Positions 1 to 7,283 of a stretch of DNA of 10,727 nucleotides are shown here, piece by piece. Each line of letters begins with the position of its first letter. Position 1 is the first letter of the stretch. Made by a program: the position numbers and the translations under genes. The notes beneath the pieces were generated by a model. The model made no database searches. It was not told the origin of the DNA and worked only from the letters and a program-made list of their open reading frames with translations. The DNA is from Oligoflexales bacterium (GTDB lineage Bacteria > Bdellovibrionota_B > Oligoflexia > Oligoflexales > CACXFL01), in assembly GCA_028282865.1 (NCBI GenBank), contig JANQHA010000316.1:1-10727 (forward strand), read 5' to 3'.

Positions 1-24
1 CTTAAACTGGAAAGTTAGCTCTAG

Positions 25-1749
25 ATGTCTCAAAATATTGACAAACTACTGATCGATGCAGGGCTGCAGCCTAAGGTCTTAGAAGGTGCTAAGAAAAAAA
101 GTAAGGCCGAGAAGATCACTCTCATGCACGCGATTGAGCTATTAAACGGGCTTCCAGAGGAAACATTACTCGATGTTTTTTCAAAGTTCTACGGGGTACA
201 AATAGCTCGGCTTGAGGGTATGGATATCCACCCAAGCATCATCCAACTAGTGCCGAGAGAAGTCGCGGTAAAATCTCGACTGATCCCAATAGATCGAGCC
301 GGTAACAATATTATAGTCGCATTAGGCAACCCATCAAATAACCAAGCAGCATATTCAATCAGATTTAATACTGGGTATTCAATAAAACCGGTGCTTGCAA
401 GCGAGCTACGAGTTTCAGAAGCTCTGGATAAATATTACGCCGCACAAAAAAGCACACTCAAGGAGTTTAAGAAGAAAGAATTTGACCAAACGATGGCCTC
501 ACCAAAAGGCTCGTCAATCCTTAGGGTCGATATAGGAAAAAAAGGTGCTAACCAAGATGGACCAATCATCAAACTCGTCAACGATATCTTGTCGCAATGC
601 GTTAGCAAAGGCGCGTCTGATATACATATAGAGCCCTACGAAAAAACGCTTAGAATCCGTCTTCGCATGGACGGAGCACTTGAGGAGGCTGCTAGCCCTC
701 CGGTAGAAATCAAAGATGCACTAACCTCACGTATCAAAATTCTAGCCGGACTTGATATTGCGGAAAAAAGACTGCCACAAGATGGGGGTATTCGAGTTAC
801 CATCGATAATAGACCTATCGACTTTCGTGTTAATACCCTTCCTACCATGTTTGGAGAAAAAATAGTACTGAGGCTACTCGATAACTCGGCGCTACAGGTC
901 GATATGACATCTTTGGGCTTTGAGCAAGACGATCTCGAGAGGTTTATGAAAGCCATTCATACGCCAAACGGTATGGTATTAGTAACAGGACCCACAGGAT
1001 CTGGTAAGACAACGACCTTATACTCAGCGCTATCAGAACTAAATAAAGCTACCGATAACATCATGACGGCCGAAGATCCAGTAGAGTACAACCTAGAAGG
1101 TATTAACCAGGTTCAAGTTCGGCCAGACATCGGGCTAGATTTTGCAGAAGCATTAAAGTCATTCCTTCGTCAAGACCCAGATATAATCATGGTTGGTGAA
1201 ATTCGTGACTTAGAAACGGCGAACATAGCCGTTAAGGCTGCACTCACTGGTCACTTAGTCCTTTCAACCCTTCATACCAACTCCGCAGCGGAAACCATTA
1301 TCAGAATAAAGAATATGGGAGTCGAAGCTTTCAATATCGCATCGTCCCTAACCTGTGTCGTAGCTCAACGGCTGGCACGCAGAATCTGCGAAAGTTGTCG
1401 TATTGTTGACGAGCTCGTTGGACCAGAAGCTTTGATAGAGCTTGGAGTTCATCCCAGCTACTCAAAAAAAATTAAAGCTTATAAAGGTCAAGGATGTGAT
1501 AAGTGCAATCACTCTGGCTTTAAAGGCAGGGTTGCACTTCATGAAGTAATGCTCATCAATGATCCGATCCGCGAGGCTATTCTAAAAGGTGCATCAGCGA
1601 TAGAGCTTAGACAGATTGCTGGACAATACGGCATGAAAACATTGAGACAAGCTGCGCTAAATAAAATGGCGCAAGGAATTATCTCTTCTCAAGAGGTAGT
1701 TAAAAACACAAACTCAGAAACTCAAAATAACAAACAAGGTGCTGCGTAA
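25..1749 (+). CDS. pilB: Type IV pilus assembly/extension ATPase PilB
   Basis: A hexameric cytoplasmic secretion ATPase of the PilB/GspE family, which powers pilin polymerisation by turning the inner-membrane platform protein PilC. Length is 574 residues, as expected. Residues about 1-140 form the N-terminal MshEN/T2SSE-N region. The motor follows with a Walker A loop GPTGSGKTT (322-330), an Asp box around TAEDPVEY (348-355), Walker B in DPDIIMVGEIRD (384-395) and a His box TGHLVLSTLHTNS (408-420). A C-terminal zinc knuckle uses C455/C458 and C491/C494, as in PilB and GspE but not PilT. ATG 25 is the earliest possible start because in-frame stops lie at 16-18 and 22-24; a weak Shine-Dalgarno GGAAAG sits at 9-14. 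The stop overlaps the pilT start by one base. A type II secretion GspE is the alternative, but the adjoining pilT makes a type IV pilus much likelier. Confidence 0.95.
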   Translation: MSQNIDKLLIDAGLQPKVLEGAKKKSKAEKITLMHAIELLNGLPEETLLDVFSKFYGVQIARLEGMDIHPSIIQLVPREVAVKSRLIPIDRAGNNIIVALGNPSNNQAAYSIRFNTGYSIKPVLASELRVSEALDKYYAAQKSTLKEFKKKEFDQTMASPKGSSILRVDIGKKGANQDGPIIKLVNDILSQCVSKGASDIHIEPYEKTLRIRLRMDGALEEAASPPVEIKDALTSRIKILAGLDIAEKRLPQDGGIRVTIDNRPIDFRVNTLPTMFGEKIVLRLLDNSALQVDMTSLGFEQDDLERFMKAIHTPNGMVLVTGPTGSGKTTTLYSALSELNKATDNIMTAEDPVEYNLEGINQVQVRPDIGLDFAEALKSFLRQDPDIIMVGEIRDLETANIAVKAALTGHLVLSTLHTNSAAETIIRIKNMGVEAFNIASSLTCVVAQRLARRICESCRIVDELVGPEALIELGVHPSYSKKIKAYKGQGCDKCNHSGFKGRVALHEVMLINDPIREAILKGASAIELRQIAGQYGMKTLRQAALNKMAQGIISSQEVVKNTNSETQNNKQGAA

Positions 1750-2849
1750 TGGAATACAACTTAACTCAATTACTAAAAACCATGGTAGATCAAAATGCGA
1801 GTGACCTTCATATCAGTGTGCAGTCACCACCTCGGATTAGGATCAGTGGGTCACTAGTGCCCCTTCAAGTAGAGCCCTTAACAGGAGACCAAGCAAAATC
1901 TCTATGCTATAGCTCATTAAGTGAACATCAAAAGACACAGTTCGAACAAAACAAAGAAATAGACCTGGCTTTTTCGGTTCCAGACCTAGCAAGATTTCGT
2001 GCAAATATATTTCTTCAAAAGGGCCAGGTTTCTGGCAGCTTCAGGATTATCCCCTCAGAAATTAAGTCTTTGGACGACTTGAAGTTACCGTCAATATTTA
2101 AAAGCCTATGCTCCATTCCCCGAGGATTAATTTTAGTAACTGGGCCGACTGGCTCAGGTAAGTCTACCACGCTTGCGTCTATGATAGATCATATCAACCA
2201 AAATCGCTTCGAGCACATAGTTACAGTAGAAGACCCGATAGAGTTCCTCCACCCTCATAAGAATTGTGTCGTAAATCAACGTGAGCTAGGAGGTGATACC
2301 GACAGCTTCGCTAAGGCACTTAAAAGCATTTTACGACAAGATCCCGACATCGTTCTCGTCGGAGAGATGAGAGACCTAGAAACTATTTCTGCTGCCGTCA
2401 CCACTGCTGAAACTGGACACTTAGTGTTTGCAACGCTCCATACCAATAGCTGTGTACAGACATTAAACCGGATTATAGATGCATTTCCACCTCACCAGCA
2501 GGATCAAATTCGCGCACAGTTATCAATGAGCCTTCAAGCAGTCATTTCACAAACGTTGATTCCTAGATTAGACCAAGGTAGGTGTCTGGCGTTAGAAATT
2601 ATGATTCCCAACTCAGCTATAAGATCACTGATATCTGAGGGAAAATTCAACCAAATATATTCTTATATCCAACAAGGTCAGAATAAATCTGGAATGCAAA
2701 CTTTAAATCAATCGCTTTTCACACTAGTTAATAACAATACTATCTCTAAGCAGTTAGCTTTTGAAAAATCAAATAATATCGAAGAGCTTGCACAGATGCT
2801 AACCCGCGGTGGCCACAAAGCCAGCGATACAAATAAGAAGCCAGCATAG
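1749..2849 (+). CDS. pilT: Type IV pilus retraction ATPase PilT
   Basis: The cytoplasmic hexameric ATPase that depolymerises type IV pili and so drives twitching motility. Length is 366 residues, slightly above the usual ~345, the excess being a Lys/Thr-rich tail. Visible motifs are an N-terminal PAS-like region with the ASDLHISV signature (17-24), Walker A GPTGSGKST (132-140), Asp box VEDPIEF (160-166), Walker B DPDIVLVGEMRD (198-209) and His box TGHLVFATLHTNS (222-234). Residues AIRSLI (290-295) match the AIRNLI element known to be needed for PilT retraction, followed by the family's GMQTLNQSL (315-323). It lacks the zinc knuckle of PilB, which separates the two. The start codon overlaps the pilB stop (TAATG), implying translational coupling, and an AAGG precedes it. 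The stop overlaps the Shine-Dalgarno of pilC. Confidence 0.95.
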   Translation: MEYNLTQLLKTMVDQNASDLHISVQSPPRIRISGSLVPLQVEPLTGDQAKSLCYSSLSEHQKTQFEQNKEIDLAFSVPDLARFRANIFLQKGQVSGSFRIIPSEIKSLDDLKLPSIFKSLCSIPRGLILVTGPTGSGKSTTLASMIDHINQNRFEHIVTVEDPIEFLHPHKNCVVNQRELGGDTDSFAKALKSILRQDPDIVLVGEMRDLETISAAVTTAETGHLVFATLHTNSCVQTLNRIIDAFPPHQQDQIRAQLSMSLQAVISQTLIPRLDQGRCLALEIMIPNSAIRSLISEGKFNQIYSYIQQGQNKSGMQTLNQSLFTLVNNNTISKQLAFEKSNNIEELAQMLTRGGHKASDTNKKPA

Positions 2850-2852
2850 GAG
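2848..2852 (+). promoter_or_regulatory. Ribosome binding site deciding the TTG start of pilC
   Basis: AGGAG lies six bases before TTG 2859 and overlaps the pilT stop codon. No in-frame ATG or GTG with comparable spacing occurs before the conserved N-terminus AEWQYKAKNRRG, so TTG is the likely start. Confidence 0.7.
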
Positions 2853-2858
2853 TGAGTC

Positions 2859-4106
2859 TTGGCTGAATGGCAATACAAAGCAAAAAATCGCCGAGGCAAT
2901 GTCTCAGTCGGTTACCTCACAGCTAAAACTAAGCGCGATGCCAACAACCAGCTACGGGCTTTAAAATTAAGGCCAATTTTTCTGCGTGAAGATAAAGAAA
3001 CAGCGCTTGACCGTTTTGTAACAATTACCTACGACCAAAAAGGAAATCAACAAATCCATTTAGGAAGCGGGTTACCTGGCATACGAGACCTTGCAATATT
3101 TACCAAGCAGTTTGCTCTGATGACAGAACGAGGTGTACCACTCATACAGACATTAAACATACTAAGTCAGCAACAAAAGTCACCGAGATTTAGCCGCATG
3201 ATTGAAAAAATTAAAACTATGGTTGAAAACGGCGCAACCCTAAGCCGAGCGATGTCTACATTTCCGCAAGTATTCGACGAGCTGTATGTATCTATGATTA
3301 AATCTGGTGAAGTATCTGGTAACCTAGATCAGGTTATGCTGGAACTCACGAAATTTTTAGAGAAGGCGGCCAGACTACGAGCCCAGATCAAATCAGCTAG
3401 TATTTATCCGTCAATGATACTATCGGTTTCACTACTAATTACCTATGCAATCATGGTGTTCTTGGTCCCAGTGTTTGCAGAACAATACTCGACTGCACAG
3501 CAAGAAATACCCTATATCACTCAGGTTGTTATCGACACATCTGATTTTCTTAGTAAGCATATGCTTCACGCGCTACTAGGTGTTATCGGACTGGCATTCT
3601 TCTTTAGCTACTACCGTAAAACTGAACAAGGAAAACTTCAAATAGATCAATTTCTGCTTGTCCTGCCACTGACCAGGTCTTTGGTGCAAAAAATTGCTGT
3701 CGGTCGATTCTCGTCTACCTTGTCAACCATGATGTCATCAGGTGTATCAATCTTAGATGCATTGGCAATATGCGCAGAAACCTCTGGCAACAAGGTAATC
3801 GAAAATATTATCAAAGACGTTATCGCTAGGGTATCTAGAGGTTCATCACTTTCGGATCCATTGTCAGAAAATGATGTATTTCCTGCCATGGTTGTCTCCA
3901 TGATTGCTGTAGGTGAACAAACTGGTGCACTTGATGAAACTTTGACAAAAGTCAGTGAGATATATGAAGAAGAAGTCGATGTCGCGGTAAAAAATATGAC
4001 GGACATGTTTCAACCAATTCTAATTATTGGCGTCGGCTTATTGCTTGGCTTCGTTGTTATAGCACTTTATCTGCCAATATTTGACCAGGCAGCTTTAGCT
4101 GGGTAG
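2859..4106 (+). CDS. pilC: Type IV pilus inner-membrane platform protein PilC
   Basis: A polytopic inner-membrane protein of the PilC/GspF family, the platform on which PilB and PilT act to add or remove pilins. Length is 415 residues, normal for PilC. The N-terminus (residues 3-60) has the usual WQYKAKNRRGN opening. Two GspF domains follow, at about 76-200 and 277-405, each with the typical F(S/T)xxLxxMxxxGV pattern (FTKQFALMTERGV at 81-93; FSSTLSTMMSSGV at 284-296). Each has a later G-E-x-(S/T)-G turn (GEVSGNLD at 150-157; GEQTGALDE at 352-360). Likely membrane segments are about 183-205, 234-252 and 384-406. Translation starts at TTG behind a strong AGGAG. It is the third gene of the pilB-pilT-pilC operon. 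The order B-T-C matches Myxococcus-type loci; no pilS, pilR or pilA follows. Confidence 0.94.
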   Translation: MAEWQYKAKNRRGNVSVGYLTAKTKRDANNQLRALKLRPIFLREDKETALDRFVTITYDQKGNQQIHLGSGLPGIRDLAIFTKQFALMTERGVPLIQTLNILSQQQKSPRFSRMIEKIKTMVENGATLSRAMSTFPQVFDELYVSMIKSGEVSGNLDQVMLELTKFLEKAARLRAQIKSASIYPSMILSVSLLITYAIMVFLVPVFAEQYSTAQQEIPYITQVVIDTSDFLSKHMLHALLGVIGLAFFFSYYRKTEQGKLQIDQFLLVLPLTRSLVQKIAVGRFSSTLSTMMSSGVSILDALAICAETSGNKVIENIIKDVIARVSRGSSLSDPLSENDVFPAMVVSMIAVGEQTGALDETLTKVSEIYEEEVDVAVKNMTDMFQPILIIGVGLLLGFVVIALYLPIFDQAALAG

Positions 4107-4108
4107 CA

Positions 4109-4954
4109 TCATTTCTCCCAACTCTCATCAAACTCCGCGGCGGAGCGGAATTGATCGAACAGCGGCACCAACTCTTTCAAGAGAATGCCAGCTTGAGCAA
4201 TACTAAGCTGAGTAGCCGCATCACTTAAAGCATCTTTTGGACTCGGGTGAACCTCCATAAACAAACCTGAAACATAACCTGTTGCCAACGCCGCCCGTGC
4301 CAATAACGGAGCATAAGAGCGCAGTCCTCCCGTAACCTCGCCCTGGCTCGGCTGCTGCGTGCTATGGGTCATGTCAAATAGGACTGGCACCCCAAATTCG
4401 GACATAGTTTTGAGGCCCCGCATGTCCACCACAAGGTTGCCATAACCAAACGAGGAACCTCGCTCCATTAGCGCTAATGGCACTTTTTTTCCGGTTTGAT
4501 TTTCCACATATCGGACCTTCTCTACGATATGCTTGCAGGCTTTTGGGTCCAAGAACTGGCCTTTTTTAACTGACACAGCTCGTCCACTGCTCGCTGCTGC
4601 CAGCACTAAGTCGGTCTGCCTACATAAAAAAGCTGGAATTTGAATGACATCACAAACCTCAGCAACAGCAGCAACTTGAGAGGTCTCGTGAACGTCCGTT
4701 GTGACTGGACAACCGAATTCCGCTTTAATCGTTTCGAGGTACTTGAGGCCCTCATCGATTCCGGGGCCACGGTAACTTTCGACTGAGGTGCGATTAGCCT
4801 TATCAAAACTGGCCTTAAACATAAAATTAAAGCTTAGAGACGAGCTCAGTTTGACAAGCTCCTCTGCTACTTTTTTCATCAAGTCTAGGGATTCAGCTGC
4901 GCATGGGCCTGCGATAATTAAAGGCTTAGACTTGCCAAAATCTACATTAAACAT
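4109..4954 (-). CDS. kdsA: 3-deoxy-D-manno-octulosonate 8-phosphate synthase (KdsA), metal-dependent class
   Basis: Condenses phosphoenolpyruvate with arabinose 5-phosphate to KDO 8-phosphate, the precursor of the KDO of lipopolysaccharide inner core, in the cytoplasm. Length is 281 residues (E. coli enzyme 284). Signature stretches are FKASFDKANRTS (46-57), SYRGPGIDEGL (60-70), TTDVHE (85-90), IQIPAFLCRQTDL (105-117), VKKGQFLDPK (129-138) and GYGNLVVDMRGL (170-181). Cys18 in AGPCAAES occupies the place of Asn26 in the E. coli metal-independent enzyme. With H197, E234 and D245 it completes the metal-binding set known in the Aquifex aeolicus enzyme, so this is a class II, metal-requiring form. 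ATG 4954 has AAGGA six bases upstream. The gene is convergent with pilC, with only two bases between the stop codons. Confidence 0.95.
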   Translation of the reverse strand: MFNVDFGKSKPLIIAGPCAAESLDLMKKVAEELVKLSSSLSFNFMFKASFDKANRTSVESYRGPGIDEGLKYLETIKAEFGCPVTTDVHETSQVAAVAEVCDVIQIPAFLCRQTDLVLAAASSGRAVSVKKGQFLDPKACKHIVEKVRYVENQTGKKVPLALMERGSSFGYGNLVVDMRGLKTMSEFGVPVLFDMTHSTQQPSQGEVTGGLRSYAPLLARAALATGYVSGLFMEVHPSPKDALSDAATQLSIAQAGILLKELVPLFDQFRSAAEFDESWEK

Positions 4955-4977
4955 CTTAAATCCTTAGATTTTTTGCC

Positions 4978-4986
4978 ATTATACCA
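4978..4986 (-). promoter_or_regulatory. Extended -10 promoter of kdsA
   Basis: On the minus strand the sequence reads TGGTATAAT, a perfect -10 hexamer with the extended TGn element. No good -35 hexamer is found 16-18 bases further upstream, which is common for extended -10 promoters. The start point would fall near 4971, giving a leader of roughly 16 bases that contains the kdsA ribosome binding site. Confidence 0.6.
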
Positions 4987-5042
4987 ATACACCCTCTACC
5001 ATAAGCTAGCAACATCCACCCAACATTTCCATAATGAAACGC

Positions 5043-5071
5043 TTGACTTACCATTAGGCGGCGTCTACAAA
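5043..5071 (+). promoter_or_regulatory. Sigma-70 type promoter for the tRNA-Phe/secG/tRNA-Leu unit
   Basis: TTGACT (5043-5048) and TACAAA (5066-5071) are separated by 17 bases, matching 5 of 6 and 4 of 6 consensus positions. The following bases run into the C-rich stretch CTCCCCG (5076-5082), a G+C-rich region near the start point as often seen at stringently controlled stable-RNA promoters. The likely start near 5078 leaves a leader of about 37 bases before the mature tRNA. Confidence 0.5.
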
Positions 5072-5114
5072 AATAGCTCCCCGAAATTTGTAGTCGGGTT
5101 CGTACGATAACTAC

Positions 5115-5190
<76 letters not shown>

Positions 5191-5205
5191 CTCAAGGATG
5201 TTCTA

Positions 5206-5544
5206 ATGTTAGAGACAGTGGTCACAGTGATACATGTACTAGTAGCGCTATTTATGATTTTAGTTGTACTTGTCCAAGGAGGTAATTCTGGAGGGGTAGG
5301 TGCAGCATTTGGTGGTGGCAATTCATCTGGGGTCCTAGGTGCAACTGGTGCACAAACACTGCTTAGCAAAATGACTTACGGCGTCGCCATCGTTTTCATG
5401 ATAACCAGCGTTAGCCTTTCGGTGATTCAAGGAAACTCAGGCAAGGTTGGCTTAAAAGAAAAATTGCAAAAAGCTTCTACAACCGAACAGGTCGATCCAA
5501 AAGCTGCTGAGCCAGCAGCGGAGGAGCCGAAACAAGATAAATAG
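5206..5544 (+). CDS. secG: Protein-export membrane protein SecG
   Basis: The small inner-membrane subunit of the SecYEG translocon, which assists SecA-driven preprotein export. The 112-residue product has two membrane segments (about residues 3-23 and 54-72). Between them lies the glycine-rich family loop, including VLVQGGNSGG (21-30), AAFGGGNSS (33-41) and GVLGATGAQTLLSK (42-55). The cytoplasmic tail is charged and rich in Ala, Glu and Lys. The start is ATG 5206, seven bases after AAGGA (5194-5198). The reading frame stays open upstream to GTG 5158, but that lies inside tRNA-Phe and is not a real start. secG is followed 28 bases later by tRNA-Leu, as in E. coli (secG-leuU). The tRNA-Phe directly in front of it is less usual. 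No separate secG promoter is visible. Confidence 0.93.
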   Translation: MLETVVTVIHVLVALFMILVVLVQGGNSGGVGAAFGGGNSSGVLGATGAQTLLSKMTYGVAIVFMITSVSLSVIQGNSGKVGLKEKLQKASTTEQVDPKAAEPAAEEPKQDK

Positions 5545-5572
5545 TAGTCGTAGGAGTGACGAATGATTTTAT

Positions 5573-5659
5573 GCTCAGGTGGTGGAATTGGTAGACACGC
5601 TAGCTTGAGGGGCTAGTGGGGGCAACCCCGTGCTGGTTCAAGTCCAGTCCTGAGCACCA
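5573..5659 (+). tRNA. tRNA-Leu (anticodon GAG)
   Basis: An 87-base class II tRNA with encoded CCA. The acceptor pairs GCTCAGG with CCTGAGC. The anticodon stem CTAGC/GCTAG closes the loop TTGAGGG with anticodon GAG at 5607-5609. A long variable arm forms from GGGG/CCCC (about 5618-5629), as expected for leucine. The T arm is CTGG(T)TCAAG(T)CCAG. The secG-tRNA-Leu(GAG) arrangement matches E. coli secG-leuU. Its 3' end borders the HepT/MntA pair, a type of position often used by mobile DNA, though no integrase or attachment-site duplication is seen here. Confidence 0.97.
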
Positions 5660-5692
5660 TTCTTACTCTCTCTTCAACAATGAAACTAATCT

Positions 5693-5730
5693 GGACTTGG
5701 TCACGCTGCACTTAGGGCAAGTCCTGCCCT
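5693..5730 (+). other. Two mutually exclusive hairpins ahead of hepT
   Basis: AGGGCA (5714-5719) and TGCCCT (5725-5730) form a perfect 6-bp stem with a 5-base loop. GGACTT (5693-5698) can instead pair with AAGTCC (5719-5724), which includes that loop, so the two structures compete. No T-run follows, so this is not a standard intrinsic terminator. It could be an operator or leader structure for the toxin-antitoxin pair, or chance. Confidence 0.3.
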
Positions 5731-5745
5731 TAGCAACAACTTTAT

Positions 5746-5751
5746 GAGGAG
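5746..5751 (+). promoter_or_regulatory. Ribosome binding site deciding the TTG start of hepT
   Basis: GAGGAG ends five bases before TTG 5757. No ATG or GTG lies close enough to be a better start, and the family's N-terminal helix begins directly after it. Confidence 0.65.
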
Positions 5752-5756
5752 ATTTC

Positions 5757-6140
5757 TTGATTAAAAAAAGGGACAAGAAGCAAGTTTTTCAACTCGCACT
5801 TACCTCTCTTCGTGAAGCAATAGACGAACCCATCAACTCAAATCGTGACAGAGCGGGGGTGATTCAATGCTTCGAATTTACTTACGAATCCAGTTGGAAA
5901 TTTTTACAAACTTGCCTCGAGCAACAAGGCCACCAGTCTCCTACTAGTCCGCGCAAAGCATTTGAACTTGCATTTCAGTCGGGGCTCATCCAAGAGGAAA
6001 AAAAATGGCTTGAGATGCTAAAGGATCGTAATCTGACGACGCATACTTACGATATCAACCTGGCAAATGAAGTTATCAACAGAATCAAATCAACTTATAT
6101 AAACTTATTTAATGAGCTTGAAAAAGACCATGCAAGCTGA
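5757..6140 (+). CDS. hepT: HepT-type HEPN toxin (HI0074 family nucleotidyltransferase-associated protein)
   Basis: A small all-helical HEPN protein of 127 residues, of the kind once annotated as 'nucleotidyltransferase substrate-binding protein'. In characterised HepT/MntA pairs the HEPN protein is an RNase toxin and the partner MNT protein silences it by adding AMP to a tyrosine. The defining RX4HXY motif is present as RNLTTHTY (R91, H96, Y98); R and H are the RNase residues and Y98 is the expected AMPylation site. The HI0074-like helix VIQCFEFTYESSWK (35-48) is also clear. Translation starts at TTG behind GAGGAG. The 3' end overlaps the MNT gene by 29 or 11 bases depending on that gene's start, so production of the two is coupled. 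Function in this host is inferred from the family. Confidence 0.88.
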   Translation: MIKKRDKKQVFQLALTSLREAIDEPINSNRDRAGVIQCFEFTYESSWKFLQTCLEQQGHQSPTSPRKAFELAFQSGLIQEEKKWLEMLKDRNLTTHTYDINLANEVINRIKSTYINLFNELEKDHAS

Positions 6141-6435
6141 TCCCAACGTCATCGACTTCATTAAAAAGCAGGCTGCAAAGTTTCCTGGAATAACAGAAAT
6201 TAAGCTTTTTGGCTCTCGCGCAAGAGGTGACGCAAGAGAACGGTCGGATTATGATTTCGCTATTTTTGAAAAAGAGGGTTCAGATAATTTAAGATTTTTC
6301 TTAGATGTCGAAGAACAACTGCCCACATTATGTGGCGTTAATCTCATCAAGGTAACTGATAACTTAAAGCCTGAGCTCTTAAAGAGAATACAGCAAGAGG
6401 GCATTTCTATTTTCACTCAGACAGATAAGGTTTAA
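6112..6435 (+). CDS. mntA: MntA-type minimal nucleotidyltransferase antitoxin
   Basis: A minimal nucleotidyltransferase of the polymerase-beta fold (HI0073 type), 107 residues from ATG 6112 or 101 from ATG 6130; neither has a clear ribosome binding site. The family motif GSX10DXD is intact: G34-S35 in KLFGSRARGD and D46/D48 in SDYDFAIF. In studied systems this protein AMPylates the HEPN toxin's tyrosine and thereby neutralises it. The third carboxylate usually comes from an Asp in a later 'vDlv' strand. Here the corresponding stretch reads GVNLIKV with Asn77, so the catalytic triad may be incomplete or supplied elsewhere; this alignment is by eye. The C-terminus LLKRIQQEGISIF is typical. The gene overlaps hepT and ends before a convergent signal peptidase gene. 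Confidence 0.87.
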   Translation: MSLKKTMQADPNVIDFIKKQAAKFPGITEIKLFGSRARGDARERSDYDFAIFEKEGSDNLRFFLDVEEQLPTLCGVNLIKVTDNLKPELLKRIQQEGISIFTQTDKV

Positions 6436-6526
6436 TCCAAGAAAACCGAGTTACTAATATTTGGCTCATCCTGGTCCTCGACGTAACCAAGAATAAATCT
6501 ATAAGATAATATAATCGTGGGGAAGA

Positions 6527-7273
6527 TTACTGATTTTCTTTTAAAATGTATCCTGAGTAAGGTACATACTCTTCGGACAAGACCTTGTATCGAATGGCCG
6601 AAAGAAACACTGGCCCTTCAAGTCGACTATCGACAGACATCATTCTGTTATCACCTAAAACAAAAACCTTATTTTTAGGAACAATCAACTCTGAGTCAAC
6701 CCTCTTCAAGGCTTCTATTAACTCACTAATCTTTCCCTTAGTGTTATCGTCATAAGAACTAGTGAGATACTCAATTGATGCTCCTTTGGCTTCGTTTCGT
6801 TCTACAAGCACATCATTTACCCACACATCAAGGCCTGAGACACGAACCCGGTCTCCCGGAAACGCCACAACTCTTTTTATCGCATACTTCGATCCACCCC
6901 CCGAAAGTACATGCGTTATTTTGTCATAAAAGCCAGGCCATTTTTTTAATACAACAACGTCTCCCTTAAAAATTGTTCTGGCATTAGGTAGTTGTGATCT
7001 AACATCAAGTAGTCTACTAGAGTCGATAGATCCACCATGGGTAAATGTTGGATACATCGAGTTTCCGCTAATGGACATCGAATCGGGTTTGGTAGATTCG
7101 TTATAATATGAGTATCCAGAAACCAATAAAGAAGAGGTGAGAAAGGCTGCGCCACACTTAGATATGAGTGACTTTTTACTGAATCGCGACGCTTTGGGTG
7201 CAGCAACTAAATTAGTAGAAGAGATAGCACATATTAGCGAAACTGCCACAAAGTGTTTCAGGCCTCTCGACAT
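6527..7273 (-). CDS. lepB: Signal peptidase I (S26 family, LepB-like)
   Basis: A membrane-bound serine-lysine protease that removes signal peptides from exported proteins at the periplasmic face. Length is 248 residues. The boxes are SGNSMYP (69-75) with nucleophile Ser72, GDVVVLKKW (104-112), YAIKRVVAFPGD (130-141) with general base Lys133, and LGDNRMMSVDSR (206-217). A hydrophobic segment at 7-25 ends in an AxA-like LVAA. A basic loop KASRFSKKSLISK (27-39) and a second hydrophobic segment (41-57) follow. By the positive-inside rule this gives the two-span LepB topology, though the first segment could be a cleavable signal. ATG 7273 is chosen because GGAG sits six bases upstream; an in-frame TTG at 7285 overlaps that site. 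It stands alone, away from the usual lepA/rnc/era partners, so it may be a second, specialised copy. Confidence 0.9.
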   Translation of the reverse strand: MSRGLKHFVAVSLICAISSTNLVAAPKASRFSKKSLISKCGAAFLTSSLLVSGYSYYNESTKPDSMSISGNSMYPTFTHGGSIDSSRLLDVRSQLPNARTIFKGDVVVLKKWPGFYDKITHVLSGGGSKYAIKRVVAFPGDRVRVSGLDVWVNDVLVERNEAKGASIEYLTSSYDDNTKGKISELIEALKRVDSELIVPKNKVFVLGDNRMMSVDSRLEGPVFLSAIRYKVLSEEYVPYSGYILKENQ

Positions 7274-7279
7274 TAATGT

Positions 7280-7283
7280 CTCC
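7280..7283 (-). promoter_or_regulatory. Ribosome binding site deciding the lepB start
   Basis: Read on the minus strand, GGAG lies six bases before ATG 7273. The alternative TTG at 7285 overlaps this site and has no ribosome binding site of its own, so the shorter 248-residue protein is preferred. Confidence 0.65.

Noticed and set aside
3647..4006. A 119-residue open frame antisense to pilC
   Set aside because: It is a shadow of a strongly conserved GspF domain with no start signal or recognisable motif.
4133..4145. Palindrome CTCCGCGGCGGAG as an intrinsic terminator for pilC
   Set aside because: It has no T-run on either strand, almost no loop, and encodes the KdsA C-terminus.
5099..5107. 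TTCGTACGA repeated at 7421-7429
   Set aside because: A shared 9-mer, even a palindromic one, is expected by chance many times in a window of this length, and the two contexts have nothing in common.
6436..6526. Terminator between the convergent mntA and lepB genes
   Set aside because: Only short imperfect stems (for example GGTTT/AAACC) without a T-run were found.
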